Shown here: positions 6,118 through 13,082 of the stretch, piece after piece
Layout: each line of letters begins with the position of its first letter
Numbering within the stretch: position 1 is the stretch's first letter
Source of the DNA: Nitrosotalea sp.
GTDB lineage: Archaea; Thermoproteota; Nitrososphaeria; Nitrososphaerales; Nitrosopumilaceae
Direction of reading: 5' to 3'
Assembly (NCBI GenBank): GCA_023252335.1
Contig: JAJPEA010000042.1
Coordinates: 1-13,082, forward strand
DNA length: 13,082 bases
Notes under the pieces: generated by a model
The model's database searches: none
What the model saw: the letters and a program-made list of their open reading frames with translations, nothing else
What the model was told of the DNA's origin: nothing
Program-made: the position numbers and the translations under genes

Positions 6118-7388
6118 TGCGAATCATAGATGTCAAAGACATGGGTTCTATTATAGAATCTGCAAGACCAAAAGCAAGTAACACTATACGACAACAAGTC
6201 TTATCCATCATATCTGATGTACAAAAGCGAAAAGACAAGGCTCTCAAGGAATATGAAACAAAATTCACTGGGGTACAAATTCGCTCATTAAAAATTACAC
6301 AGCAAGAGATCAAGTCAGCATACTCGAAAGTAAAAAAAGAACAGATTGCGGGAATAAAACTTGCAAAGGCACGATTAGAAAAATCTGAAAAGGCGTTACA
6401 AAAAAAATTACAAGACGTCTCTGTCACAATTGATGGAACTGTAATAAAAAAAACATTTTTGCCAATTGATACTGTAGGATGTTACATTCCTGGAGGAAAG
6501 GCAAGATATCCCAGTACTATTGTCATGTCTGTTGTACCAGCAAAAGTTGCAGGCGTAAAAAAAATAATAGCGGTATCTCCTTCTAACGAAAAAGGTGAGA
6601 TAGATCCATTGACGCTCGTAGCTGGGGATATTTGTGGTGTAAACGAGTTCTATAGAATAGGTGGTGCACAGGCCATTGCAGCCCTGGCATATGGTACAGA
6701 ATCAATACCTCAGGTAGACAAGATAGTGGGTCCAGGGGGTGCATTTGTTACCCTTGCAAAATCATTACTCAGTGAAGTGGTTTCAATTGACATGGTTGCA
6801 GGTCCTACTGAGCTTGCCATTATTGCAGATCTCACTGCAGATGCAGAACTTGTTGCACTTGATTTGATTTCTCAGGCAGAACACAGTCCTGATACTATGT
6901 GTTGTCTAATTACAAATTCCTCAAAACTAAAAGATTTGGTACTTGAATCATTGCAGAAAAAAACCAGAACAATCAAGAGATCCTCAATTGTAAAAGAGAG
7001 TCTACAAAAAAATGGATTTATTGTTATGTGTAATACAGAACAACAAATGGTAGATTTTGCAAACAAACTTGCACCTGAACACCTTGAGATAATCACAAAA
7101 CAACCACAGCAAGTAGCAAAGAAGATAAAATCTGCAGGACTTACACTGGTAGGAAAAAATACGCCATCATCAGCAAGCGATTATCTGTTAGGATCAAACC
7201 ACATACTTCCAACCAACAGATTTGGAAGAACTAGAGGCTCTCTCAGTGTATTGGATTACATGAAGATACAAACTCTGGTAGAATCCTCTGAATCTGCCTT
7301 GAAAAAAATTTCAAAATATATGCAATCTCTAACAGAAGCAGAAGGCTTACCAAATCACTATGAAGCAGTGAGGGGGAGATTGTCATGA
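6117..7388 (+). CDS. hisD: Histidinol dehydrogenase HisD
   Basis: Zinc enzyme that oxidises L-histidinol to L-histidine in two NAD-dependent steps, the end of the pathway. The 423-residue length is usual. Visible signatures: YIPGGKARYPSTIVM (123-137), GGAQAIAALAYGTESIP (182-198), KIVGPGGAFVT (202-212) and the family pattern around DMVAGPTELAI (225-235). Zinc ligands are all present: Q253 and H256 in ISQAEHSPD, D355 in SSASDYLLG and H414 in LPNHYEAVRGR. The catalytic Glu-His pair is E321-H322 in LAPEHLEI. ATG 6117 is preferred to the TTG one codon upstream because a GAGG lies 7 nt before it and the ATG shares one base with the hisG stop (TGATG). The stop overlaps hisC as ATGA. Confidence 0.96.
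   Translation: MRIIDVKDMGSIIESARPKASNTIRQQVLSIISDVQKRKDKALKEYETKFTGVQIRSLKITQQEIKSAYSKVKKEQIAGIKLAKARLEKSEKALQKKLQDVSVTIDGTVIKKTFLPIDTVGCYIPGGKARYPSTIVMSVVPAKVAGVKKIIAVSPSNEKGEIDPLTLVAGDICGVNEFYRIGGAQAIAALAYGTESIPQVDKIVGPGGAFVTLAKSLLSEVVSIDMVAGPTELAIIADLTADAELVALDLISQAEHSPDTMCCLITNSSKLKDLVLESLQKKTRTIKRSSIVKESLQKNGFIVMCNTEQQMVDFANKLAPEHLEIITKQPQQVAKKIKSAGLTLVGKNTPSSASDYLLGSNHILPTNRFGRTRGSLSVLDYMKIQTLVESSESALKKISKYMQSLTEAEGLPNHYEAVRGRLS
7375..7378 (+). promoter_or_regulatory. Shine-Dalgarno site for hisC
   Basis: GGAG within a purine run at the end of hisD, 6 nt before the hisC ATG at 7385. It supports re-initiation at the ATGA overlap. Confidence 0.6.
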
Positions 7389-8455
7389 AAAAAGATTGGT
7401 TTGAGAAGGAATTGGAAAGATATTCTAAACTTGCAGGTTACAAAAAACCTGAAAAATACTCTAATGTTATAAAACTTGACTCGAACGAAAATTATGCAGT
7501 ATCTCAAGAATTCCTTGAAAAAATGATAAACGAAGTCAAAGAAAACATGGATGTACGAGAATATCCTCTGGGGGGAACAGAAAGACTAGCTCAAAATATT
7601 TCAAAATATACTGGAGTACCAAAAGAGATGATTGGAGTTGGAAATGGCTCTGATCAAATAATTGATCTTTTTTTGAGTAATTTTGCTTCCAAGAATACTA
7701 AAATTCTGACATCTGATCCAACTTTTGGATTCTTTGAAGAGCGATGTAAACTATATTCAATTCCAACAATAAAAATTCCATTTGACAAAAATATGACACT
7801 TGATCTGGAAAAATTCTTGTCACACTCTAAAAAAGCTAGTATTCTTTATCTTGACACGCCAAATAATCCCACTGGATTCCAGTTTGAGAAACGAGATCTT
7901 GAAAGATTGATTCGTGAATTCAAAGGTCTTGTAATCATGGATGAGGCATATGTAGAATTTTCTGATTATTCTGTTATGGACATGACAAAGAAATTCAAGA
8001 ATCTTATCGTACTTAGGACCCTGTCCAAATCATTTGGGCTGGCAGGGCTTAGGGTGGGCTATTTTATAGCCAATGCAAAGATAATTGACACATTTACAAG
8101 AGTGATCCAATACCCATACCCATTGAATGCCATAGCAATAGAGGTTGGTATAATGGCCTTGCGACAATCAAAATATTTTGAAGATGTCGCAAATCTTGTC
8201 AAGAAGGAACGTTCACGAATTATTTCCAATCTACGACAGATGAAGATATTTGATGTGTTTGACTCTAAAGCAAATTTTGTTCTCTTTGCAGCTGGTGGTT
8301 CTAGTCAACGAATCTACAAAGCATTGATTGAACAAGGAATATCGATTAAAAATATTGGTAAGATTGGCATACATGAGGGATGTTTGAGAGTTACAGTAGG
8401 CTCACAAGATATGAATTCTAAATTTCTTACTGCTATACGGGATTTGCTAAATTGA
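7385..8455 (+). CDS. hisC: Histidinol-phosphate aminotransferase HisC
   Basis: PLP enzyme that converts imidazole-acetol phosphate plus glutamate to L-histidinol phosphate and 2-oxoglutarate. At 356 residues it is a normal fold-type I aminotransferase. Motifs: KLDSNENYAVS (30-40) and the YPLGG substrate segment (60-64), GNGSDQIID (87-95), the DTPNNPTG loop (157-164), MDEAYVEF (185-192, PLP-pyridine Asp), and RTLSKSFGLAGLRVGY (211-226) with the Schiff-base lysine K215 and R223. A C-terminal arginine in GCLRVTVG binds the substrate carboxylate or phosphate. The start is an ATG overlapping the hisD stop by 4 nt with a GGAG 6 nt upstream. The next gene, for the HAD protein, starts within its stop (TTGA). 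Confidence 0.96.
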   Translation: MKKDWFEKELERYSKLAGYKKPEKYSNVIKLDSNENYAVSQEFLEKMINEVKENMDVREYPLGGTERLAQNISKYTGVPKEMIGVGNGSDQIIDLFLSNFASKNTKILTSDPTFGFFEERCKLYSIPTIKIPFDKNMTLDLEKFLSHSKKASILYLDTPNNPTGFQFEKRDLERLIREFKGLVIMDEAYVEFSDYSVMDMTKKFKNLIVLRTLSKSFGLAGLRVGYFIANAKIIDTFTRVIQYPYPLNAIAIEVGIMALRQSKYFEDVANLVKKERSRIISNLRQMKIFDVFDSKANFVLFAAGGSSQRIYKALIEQGISIKNIGKIGIHEGCLRVTVGSQDMNSKFLTAIRDLLN

Positions 8456-9432
8456 TTTTGAAGGAAATAGACGAGGGAATCATAATTGATCCTACAAAGA
8501 TTGAGAAGATGAAAAAGCTTGATTCTATAATATTTGACTGTGATGGAGTTCTCATAGATGTATCAAACTCATATGATTTGGCTATAAAAAAAACGGTGGA
8601 TTTTGTTATCAAAGAAATAGCCCAAGTAAACGAATCTGGATTGATAACAACAAAAATGATAGAGGGCTTTAAGACAAGTGGAGGTTTTAATGACGAAATT
8701 GATGTGACATATGCATTAATACTTGGTATTGTTGCTGCAAAAAAACAAAATATTCTCTTCTCCGATTTTATTCTTCAAGTAATTGCAAATGCAGATCAAA
8801 CTGGAATAAAATCTGTTGAGCGATATTTGGATGCCATGAATGTTGATGTTTCTGATATTAAACAAAAACTAGCATATCCGGGGAAAAAATTTCATAATCT
8901 CCTTTCTTCTATATTTGATGAAATATTTTATGGCTCTGAATTATATGAACAACTATACAAAAGAAAACCACAATTTTTTCATGGTCTTGGATTAATTGAA
9001 AATGACGTCGTGCTTTTGAATAAAGATCTAGTTGCAAAGCTACGTAATCGATTTGACAAGAAAATTGCTATCTTAACAGGTAGAGGTAATTTGTCTGCAA
9101 AACATTCTCTCAAAGATTTGTTCAAAGAGTTTGATCTGAACAATTCCAAATTTCTCGAAGATGAACCACGCGAGATGGCAAAACCAAATCCCCAATCTCT
9201 CATATCTACAATAAGGGGCATGAATGCAACTGTTTCGTTATACGTAGGTGATTCTATGGAAGACCATATCATGGCACGCAAGGCTGATGAATCTGGCATG
9301 CCTACAATATTTTGTGGGGTATATGGCACTAGTAAGGATCCCGAGTCAAAAAAATCTCTATTTGAGAGCCACAATGCCGACATTATAGTCAAATCAATAG
9401 ATCTAATTCCGAAGACATTAAATCTAGTCTAG
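8452..9432 (+). CDS. HAD-superfamily (subfamily IA) hydrolase, candidate histidinol-phosphate phosphatase
   Basis: A 326-residue haloacid-dehalogenase-type phosphatase with all four motifs: FDCDGVLID (28-36; nucleophile D29, acid/base D31), ILTGRG (207-212; T209), AKPNP (243-247; K244) and VGDSMEDHIMA (265-275; D267, D271). Between motifs I and II is a large helical cap (about 40-200) containing KTSGGFNDEIDVTYAL (74-89), a pattern I recall from the uncharacterised HAD-IA hypothetical group 1 family. It lies between hisC, which makes histidinol phosphate, and hisB, on the same strand with its start overlapping the hisC stop. No other histidinol-phosphate phosphatase (PHP-type HisK, HisB-N or inositol-phosphatase type) is in the window. 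The inferred role is therefore L-histidinol phosphate to L-histidinol. Substrate is inferred from context only. The start is TTG 8452; ATG 8509, nineteen codons on and just before motif I, is a possible alternative. Confidence 0.8.
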   Translation: MILKEIDEGIIIDPTKIEKMKKLDSIIFDCDGVLIDVSNSYDLAIKKTVDFVIKEIAQVNESGLITTKMIEGFKTSGGFNDEIDVTYALILGIVAAKKQNILFSDFILQVIANADQTGIKSVERYLDAMNVDVSDIKQKLAYPGKKFHNLLSSIFDEIFYGSELYEQLYKRKPQFFHGLGLIENDVVLLNKDLVAKLRNRFDKKIAILTGRGNLSAKHSLKDLFKEFDLNNSKFLEDEPREMAKPNPQSLISTIRGMNATVSLYVGDSMEDHIMARKADESGMPTIFCGVYGTSKDPESKKSLFESHNADIIVKSIDLIPKTLNLV

Positions 9433-9463
9433 GCATAAACCACTTCTCTACTCGGGGATTTTA

Positions 9464-10051
9464 ATGAAATCTAGAAAAGCACACATCAATAGGAAGACTA
9501 AGGAAACCGAGGTACTAGTTGATGTAAATCTGGATGGAACTGGAACAATTTCTATTAAAACGGGTTTACCATTTCTTGATCACCTGATTACATCACTATC
9601 AAAACATGCCATGCTTGATTTGAAATTAAATGCAAAATCTATGGATGGAATAGATCATCACCTAATAGAAGATACCGCAATAGCACTTGGAAACGCGATG
9701 GACCAATCTTTGGGTAATAGAGCAGGAATTGTTAGGTTTGGTCATGCTTCAATACCAATGGATGAATCTCTTGCAGAGGCATCATTGGATCTAATCAAAA
9801 GACAATACCAAAGGATCGACTTGTCTATCCAGAGAAATCAAATAGAAGAAATCTCAAAAGAAGACTTGGAACACTTTTTCCGATCATTGGCTCAGAATCT
9901 AAACATCTGTATGCACGTATCAGTAAAATATGGAGACAATGATCATCACAAGATTGAAGCTGCTATCAAGGCATTTGCAGTAGCTTGGAGAACAGCTGCA
10001 GGTTATGATGGAAAACAAAAAGGAATACCAAGTACAAAGGGTGCTATGTAA
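9464..10051 (+). CDS. hisB: Imidazoleglycerol-phosphate dehydratase HisB
   Basis: Manganese enzyme that dehydrates imidazole glycerol phosphate to imidazole acetol phosphate. Monofunctional (195 residues), with no phosphatase domain fused. Metal and active-site motifs of the two-fold repeat are present: PFLDH (H40), DHHLIEDTAIALG (64-76; H65, H66, E69), RFGHASIPMDE (91-101), GDNDHHKIEA (157-166; H161, H162, E165) and the phosphate-binding C-terminal IPSTKG (188-193; S190, K192). The usual DLSGRPY is DLIKRQY here, but the arginine (R113) is kept. A GGGGA at 9454-9458, 5 nt before the ATG, looks like the ribosome site. The 31-nt gap after the HAD gene is the second largest within the operon, and I see no clear TATA box in it. 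The stop overlaps hisH by one base (TAATG). Confidence 0.95.
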   Translation: MKSRKAHINRKTKETEVLVDVNLDGTGTISIKTGLPFLDHLITSLSKHAMLDLKLNAKSMDGIDHHLIEDTAIALGNAMDQSLGNRAGIVRFGHASIPMDESLAEASLDLIKRQYQRIDLSIQRNQIEEISKEDLEHFFRSLAQNLNICMHVSVKYGDNDHHKIEAAIKAFAVAWRTAAGYDGKQKGIPSTKGAM

Positions 10052-10656
10052 TGGTCAAGGTAGCAATATTTGACTATGGTGCAGGGAACATATTCAGTCT
10101 CAAGTCCTCGTTAGAAAAAAATGAAGCTCAAGTTGACATTATAACCAATCTTGAAAAAATGAAGAATTATTCTGGATTACTTTTGCCTGGTGTTGGAAAC
10201 TTTGATCCTGCAATAAAGAGTCTTAATACTTCAAAAGTTGCATTCCAGGATTTAGTAAAGAATCAGATTCCTGTGTTAGGTATTTGTTTGGGTATGGAAA
10301 TGTTCTTTGAGAAAAGTGAGGAAGGAACGCTTGGAGGACTAGGAGTTTTAGATGGTGAGGTAATTCTTCTTCCAAACAAATTCAAGATTCCACATATGGG
10401 TTGGAATGATCTTCAGATAAAAAAACCAAGTGTACTGTTAGATGGAGTAAAAGAAGGATCATGGGTTTACTTCGTTCATTCCTATAGGGTAAAACCAAAA
10501 AATGAAGAAATTATCATAGCAGATTCTGATTATGGAATAAATGTGCCTGCTGTAATTGAAAACCAAACATTATTTGGAACACAATTTCATCCTGAAAAGT
10601 CTAGCAAAGTTGGCTCTATTATGATCAAGAACTTTTTACGAGTGTGTAAAAAGTGA
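10051..10656 (+). CDS. hisH: Imidazole glycerol phosphate synthase, glutaminase subunit HisH
   Basis: Class I glutamine amidotransferase that hydrolyses glutamine and channels ammonia to HisF. 201 residues, typical. The catalytic triad is visible: nucleophile C79 in GICLGMEM, H180 and E182 in GTQFHPEKSS. The oxyanion strand LLPGVGNF (44-51) and the segment FVHSYRV (141-147) are also in place. The ATG shares its first base with the hisB stop, and the hisH stop is embedded in the hisA GTG start (GTGA). The HisF partner is encoded two genes downstream, with hisA between, the common archaeal and bacterial order. Confidence 0.96.
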   Translation: MVKVAIFDYGAGNIFSLKSSLEKNEAQVDIITNLEKMKNYSGLLLPGVGNFDPAIKSLNTSKVAFQDLVKNQIPVLGICLGMEMFFEKSEEGTLGGLGVLDGEVILLPNKFKIPHMGWNDLQIKKPSVLLDGVKEGSWVYFVHSYRVKPKNEEIIIADSDYGINVPAVIENQTLFGTQFHPEKSSKVGSIMIKNFLRVCKK

Positions 10657-11360
10657 AAGTCATTCCTGCCATTGATATCATGGACAACAAAGTAGTGCGT
10701 CTAGTAAAGGGAGATCCAAAGAACAAGACTGTGTACAGTTCTGATCCTATAGGAATGGCCAAAAAATGGGAAAAAGCAGGCGCAGACATGCTTCACGTAG
10801 TAGATTTGGATGCTACCCTTGGAACAGGTTCAAATCTACAAACGATTCAAAAAATTACCCAATCAGTTTCCATACCTGTTGAAGCTGCTGGAGGCCTACG
10901 TACAAAGGAAATGATAGAAAATGCATTACAATTTTCTTCCAAAGTGGTTCTTGGAACTATTGCTTTTAAAAATAAAGAGATTGTAGAAGAGATTTCAAGG
11001 AAATTTGGAAAAGAAAGAATCGTGATATCTGCAGATCAAATGGGAGGCAAAATAGTGATTAGTGGATGGAAAGAAAGTACTGGCATAGAACTTATTTCAG
11101 GAATTGAAAGTTTTGTGAGACTTGGATATTCTCAATTTCTCATAACTACCGTGGAAAGAGATGGAACACTACATGGCCCCGATCTTGATTCTTTGCAAAA
11201 AGCATGTAGCATACACCGTACCAGTATAATTGCAAGCGGAGGAATATCTAACTTGCAAGATATTGTAAATGTAAAAAAATCTGGTGCAGCTGCAGTAATT
11301 CTTGGTAAGGCATTATATGATGGAAAAATATCAGTAGAAGAGGTTAAGACGCTAGCATGA
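10653..11360 (+). CDS. hisA: ProFAR isomerase HisA (phosphoribosylformimino-5-aminoimidazole carboxamide ribotide isomerase)
   Basis: Amadori isomerase, a (beta-alpha)8 barrel that turns ProFAR into PRFAR. 235 residues. The two catalytic aspartates of the half-barrels are D8 in IPAIDIM and probably D170 in VERDGTLHG; D128 in SADQMGG lies on the fifth strand. Phosphate-binding glycines are seen in AAGGLR (78-83), VVLGT (98-102), ASGGI (194-198) and VILGKALY (215-222). GTG start in a 4-nt overlap with the hisH stop, and no obvious Shine-Dalgarno sequence, so translation is probably coupled. It is HisA rather than bifunctional PriA because no tryptophan pathway gene is nearby, which is context only. 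Confidence 0.95.
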   Translation: MKVIPAIDIMDNKVVRLVKGDPKNKTVYSSDPIGMAKKWEKAGADMLHVVDLDATLGTGSNLQTIQKITQSVSIPVEAAGGLRTKEMIENALQFSSKVVLGTIAFKNKEIVEEISRKFGKERIVISADQMGGKIVISGWKESTGIELISGIESFVRLGYSQFLITTVERDGTLHGPDLDSLQKACSIHRTSIIASGGISNLQDIVNVKKSGAAAVILGKALYDGKISVEEVKTLA

Positions 11361-12160
11361 CTTTAACCAAGAGAGTAATTCCTTGTCTTGATGTTGATAA
11401 TGGTAGAGTAGTAAAGGGAATGCATTTTAAATCAATAAAAGATGCAGGCGATCCTGTTTTACTTGCAGAGAAATATAGTAAAGAGGGAGCCGACGAACTA
11501 GTCTTTCTTGATATAACAGCTTCTGAACAACAACGAGAGACAATCAAAAGTCTTGTACAAAAAGTAGCTCAAGTAATTGATATTCCATTTACTGTAGGTG
11601 GTGGTGTAAAAAACTTGCAGGATGCTAGAGATATTCTTCTTAGTGGGGCTGACAAGGTTGCTATCAACACGGGTGCTGTAAAAAATCCGGGAATAATAAC
11701 AAAATTGATGGAAATCTTTGGTAAACAATGTGTGGTTATAGCGATGGATGTAAAACGTAATTATGAAATAAAAGAAAATAGACACATCTTTACATCTGAT
11801 TCCAAAAAATTTTGGTTCGAAGTTTACATTTATGGCGGGAAAACTCCCACTGACCTTGATGCTATAGAGTGGGCAAAAGAAGTAGAAAGGCGAGGAGCAG
11901 GTGAGATTCTGTTAACAAGCATAGACATGGATGGCACAAAGGAAGGGTACGATGTACAACTCATCAAGGAGATAGTCAATGCAGTAAACATACCAGTTGT
12001 GGCATCAGGAGGGTGTGGTAAACCAATACACATGCTTGATGTCTTTTTACAAACCAATGTGGATGCTGCTCTTGCTGCATCAATATTTCATTACAAGACC
12101 CACTCTGTAGATAGGGTAAAAGAATATCTCAAGGAAAATGGAGTCCCTGTTAGACTATAA
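11357..12160 (+). CDS. hisF: Imidazole glycerol phosphate synthase, cyclase subunit HisF
   Basis: Cyclase that joins ammonia from HisH to PRFAR, giving imidazole glycerol phosphate and AICAR (returned to purine synthesis). (beta-alpha)8 barrel of 267 residues, starting with the diagnostic TKRVIPCLDVDNGRVVKG (4-20, including the D12 catalytic acid) and LVFLDITAS (48-56). The second catalytic aspartate is D131 in VIAMDVKRN. Others: FTVGGGV (78-84), GAGEILLTSIDMDGTKEGYD after the fifth strand, VASGGCGK and AALAASIFH near the end. Residues about 135-151 lengthen the loop after strand 5 relative to short bacterial HisF; longer loops here are known to me in archaeal HisF. The ATG overlaps the hisA stop by 4 nt; a GAGGT at 11340-11344 is 12 nt upstream. 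Confidence 0.97.
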   Translation: MTLTKRVIPCLDVDNGRVVKGMHFKSIKDAGDPVLLAEKYSKEGADELVFLDITASEQQRETIKSLVQKVAQVIDIPFTVGGGVKNLQDARDILLSGADKVAINTGAVKNPGIITKLMEIFGKQCVVIAMDVKRNYEIKENRHIFTSDSKKFWFEVYIYGGKTPTDLDAIEWAKEVERRGAGEILLTSIDMDGTKEGYDVQLIKEIVNAVNIPVVASGGCGKPIHMLDVFLQTNVDAALAASIFHYKTHSVDRVKEYLKENGVPVRL

Positions 12161-12192
12161 CAGAAAAATAGGGCTTGGAGAAACGGTGTATT

Positions 12193-12522
12193 ATGAATAA
12201 AAAGATAAACGATATTGATTTTGCAAAAAGTGATGGTCTTGTACCAGTAATTGTTCAGGATGTAAACTCTAAGGAAGTCCTTACACTTGCATATGCTAAT
12301 AAAGAATCGCTTGAACTTACACAAAAAACTGGCAATTCATGGTTTTGGAGCAGATCAAGAAACAAGTTATGGATGAAAGGGGAGGAATCAGGAAATGTAC
12401 AAAAAGTTAAAGAGATCTTGGTAGATTGCGATTTTGATGCAATTGTATATCTAGTGGAGCCAAGTGGACCTGCATGTCACACTGGAGACAGAGTATGTTT
12501 CCACAATGTTTTAGAAAAATAA
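12193..12522 (+). CDS. hisI: Phosphoribosyl-AMP cyclohydrolase HisI (monofunctional)
   Basis: Opens the adenine ring of phosphoribosyl-AMP to give ProFAR. 109 residues, so only the cyclohydrolase domain; there is no HisE pyrophosphatase domain at its C-terminus. Family signatures: SWFWSRSRNKLWMKGEESGN (49-68), the Mg-binding DCDFDA (78-83; D78, D80, D82) and the Zn-binding region GPACHTGDRVCFH (92-104; C95, C102, with C79 the likely third cysteine). ATG 12193 is preferred to the in-frame TTG at 12175, which would add six non-conserved residues and sits on the GGAG (12177-12180) that could serve as ribosome site for this ATG. Last gene of the operon, 32 nt after hisF, ending 2 nt from the stop of the convergent gene on the other strand. 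Confidence 0.95.
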   Translation: MNKKINDIDFAKSDGLVPVIVQDVNSKEVLTLAYANKESLELTQKTGNSWFWSRSRNKLWMKGEESGNVQKVKEILVDCDFDAIVYLVEPSGPACHTGDRVCFHNVLEK

Positions 12523-12524
12523 TT

Positions 12525-13028
12525 CTAACAAGGATCTAATCCCTTCGGCACTGGCGCCATACCTGAACCGTTCTCTTCTCCTGGGATGAATTCATTTATG
12601 ATTTGAAATGGTATTGATTTGTAGGAAACTCCTTTGAATATTATGGTCCAGTTGCCAACAAGATCTTTGGCACTACATAATGCTAGGCTCCTTTCAGTAA
12701 CTGGTTTGAAAAACTGTTTAAAGCTAGACTTCATTGTTCCATTAAATGGTATCTTGCTAAAAATACCTCCTTTTGGATCTACAATGTCAATCTCTCCCAC
12801 ATCAGTTGGTTGCAAACCGTTTACTATCATGAAAATATTTTCTCCAAGTTTGTATTGGTTCTTATTGATTGAAAATGGACCAGATGCAATCCAGTGCCAC
12901 TGCTGTGACTCTAACTGTTTTTGTTGATAATAAGAATATGTTATGGCTGCAGCTATAACAGCTATTATGATTAACGCAATTATTTTTCCAGTATGTTTCT
13001 TTCTTTTGCCTCTCTCTTTTATTTTCAA
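12525..13028 (-). CDS. Small membrane-anchored extracytoplasmic protein of unknown function
   Basis: 167 residues that I cannot assign to a named family. A strongly basic N-terminus (residues 1-15, about eight Lys/Arg) precedes one hydrophobic segment (about 15-33), so the protein should be anchored N-in with its C-terminal part outside. The outer part alternates strand-like and turn regions (SGPFSINKNQYKLGENIFM, about 49-67; VGEIDIVDPKGG, 77-88; VGNWTIIFKG, 124-133) that look like an immunoglobulin-type beta-sandwich. It has two cysteines outside the membrane (C118 and the final C167), possibly a disulfide, and N-x-S/T sequons at N96, N126 and N153. The start is a TTG (13026-13028); an in-frame stop lies eight codons upstream. 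A TATA-like AAATATTAATGA (13053-13064) precedes it. Tail-to-tail with hisI, separated by 2 nt. Confidence 0.75.
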   Translation of the reverse strand: MKIKERGKRKKHTGKIIALIIIAVIAAAITYSYYQQKQLESQQWHWIASGPFSINKNQYKLGENIFMIVNGLQPTDVGEIDIVDPKGGIFSKIPFNGTMKSSFKQFFKPVTERSLALCSAKDLVGNWTIIFKGVSYKSIPFQIINEFIPGEENGSGMAPVPKGLDPC

Positions 13029-13052
13029 TTTTTGAATTTTGTTCTCATGTTA

Positions 13053-13064
13053 TCATTAATATTT
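13053..13064 (-). promoter_or_regulatory. TATA-like box of the membrane-anchored protein gene
   Basis: AAATATTAATGA on the minus strand, centred about 30 nt before the TTG start, as at the other leaderless-type promoters of this window. The flanking sequence is AT-rich throughout, so the exact box is uncertain. Confidence 0.4.
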
Positions 13065-13082
13065 CTTCTAATTGTAAAAAAT

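Noticed and set aside
5993..6427. Minus-strand 144-aa open frame spanning hisG and hisD
   Set aside because: It runs antisense across two confidently assigned genes with cysteine- and phenylalanine-rich noise composition; no promoter or homology seen.
8979..9392. Minus-strand 137-aa open frame inside the HAD gene
   Set aside because: Antisense to the conserved HAD motifs III and IV; long only because of codon bias.
9791..9811. HisB DLIKRQY in place of DLSGRPY as a sign of lost activity
   Set aside because: The functional arginine (R113) and all metal-binding His/Glu residues are retained, so it reads as a tolerated variant.
11759..11812. Long loop in HisF (residues about 135-151) as a novel insertion
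   Set aside because: Archaeal HisF proteins commonly have a longer loop after strand 5; length 267 is within their range as I recall it.

Overview
The window looks like a piece of chromosome from an ammonia-oxidising-type archaeon (Thaumarchaeota/Nitrososphaerota, most like the AT-rich Nitrosopumilaceae). The grounds are an archaeal-only gene set (Dph2, TiaS, mevalonate-pathway HMG-CoA reductase), an initiator tRNA with archaeal features and archaeal-style introns, TATA boxes 25-30 nt upstream of start codons (leaderless transcription), frequent TTG/GTG starts, and low GC. This placement is inferred from gene content and style, not from a marker search.

Layout. Positions 1-911 (minus) hold most of dph2, cut by the left edge. 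A short divergent promoter region (912-994) separates it from a plus-strand pair: a stand-alone Lrp/AsnC-type ligand-binding (RAM) domain protein and tiaS, overlapping by ATGA. Between tiaS and the next gene, on the minus strand, lies an initiator tRNA-Met gene (2562-2666). It appears to carry two introns, a 13-nt one in the D-loop and a 17-nt one at the canonical 37/38 site. Next come a membrane-anchored PQQ-type sugar dehydrogenase homologue and a class II HMG-CoA reductase that overlaps or abuts it.

Positions 5140-12522 are a nine-gene histidine operon with its own TATA box: hisG-hisD-hisC-HAD phosphatase-hisB-hisH-hisA-hisF-hisI. Most junctions overlap by 1-4 nt, implying one translationally coupled mRNA. 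HisG condenses PRPP and ATP; HisI opens the adenine ring of PR-AMP; HisA isomerises ProFAR; HisH/HisF make IGP and AICAR; HisB dehydrates IGP; HisC transaminates; HisD carries out the two final oxidations. Two classical steps have no classical enzyme here. Histidinol-phosphate phosphatase is plausibly supplied by the HAD protein embedded between hisC and hisB. The PR-ATP pyrophosphatase HisE is not encoded anywhere in the window.

The right end (12525-13028, minus) is a tail-to-tail gene for a small membrane-anchored extracytoplasmic protein of unknown function. The window contains no insertion sequence, CRISPR array or prophage that I can see. The only noncoding stretch above 100 bp is 2548-2749, and the tRNA and two promoters occupy most of it.
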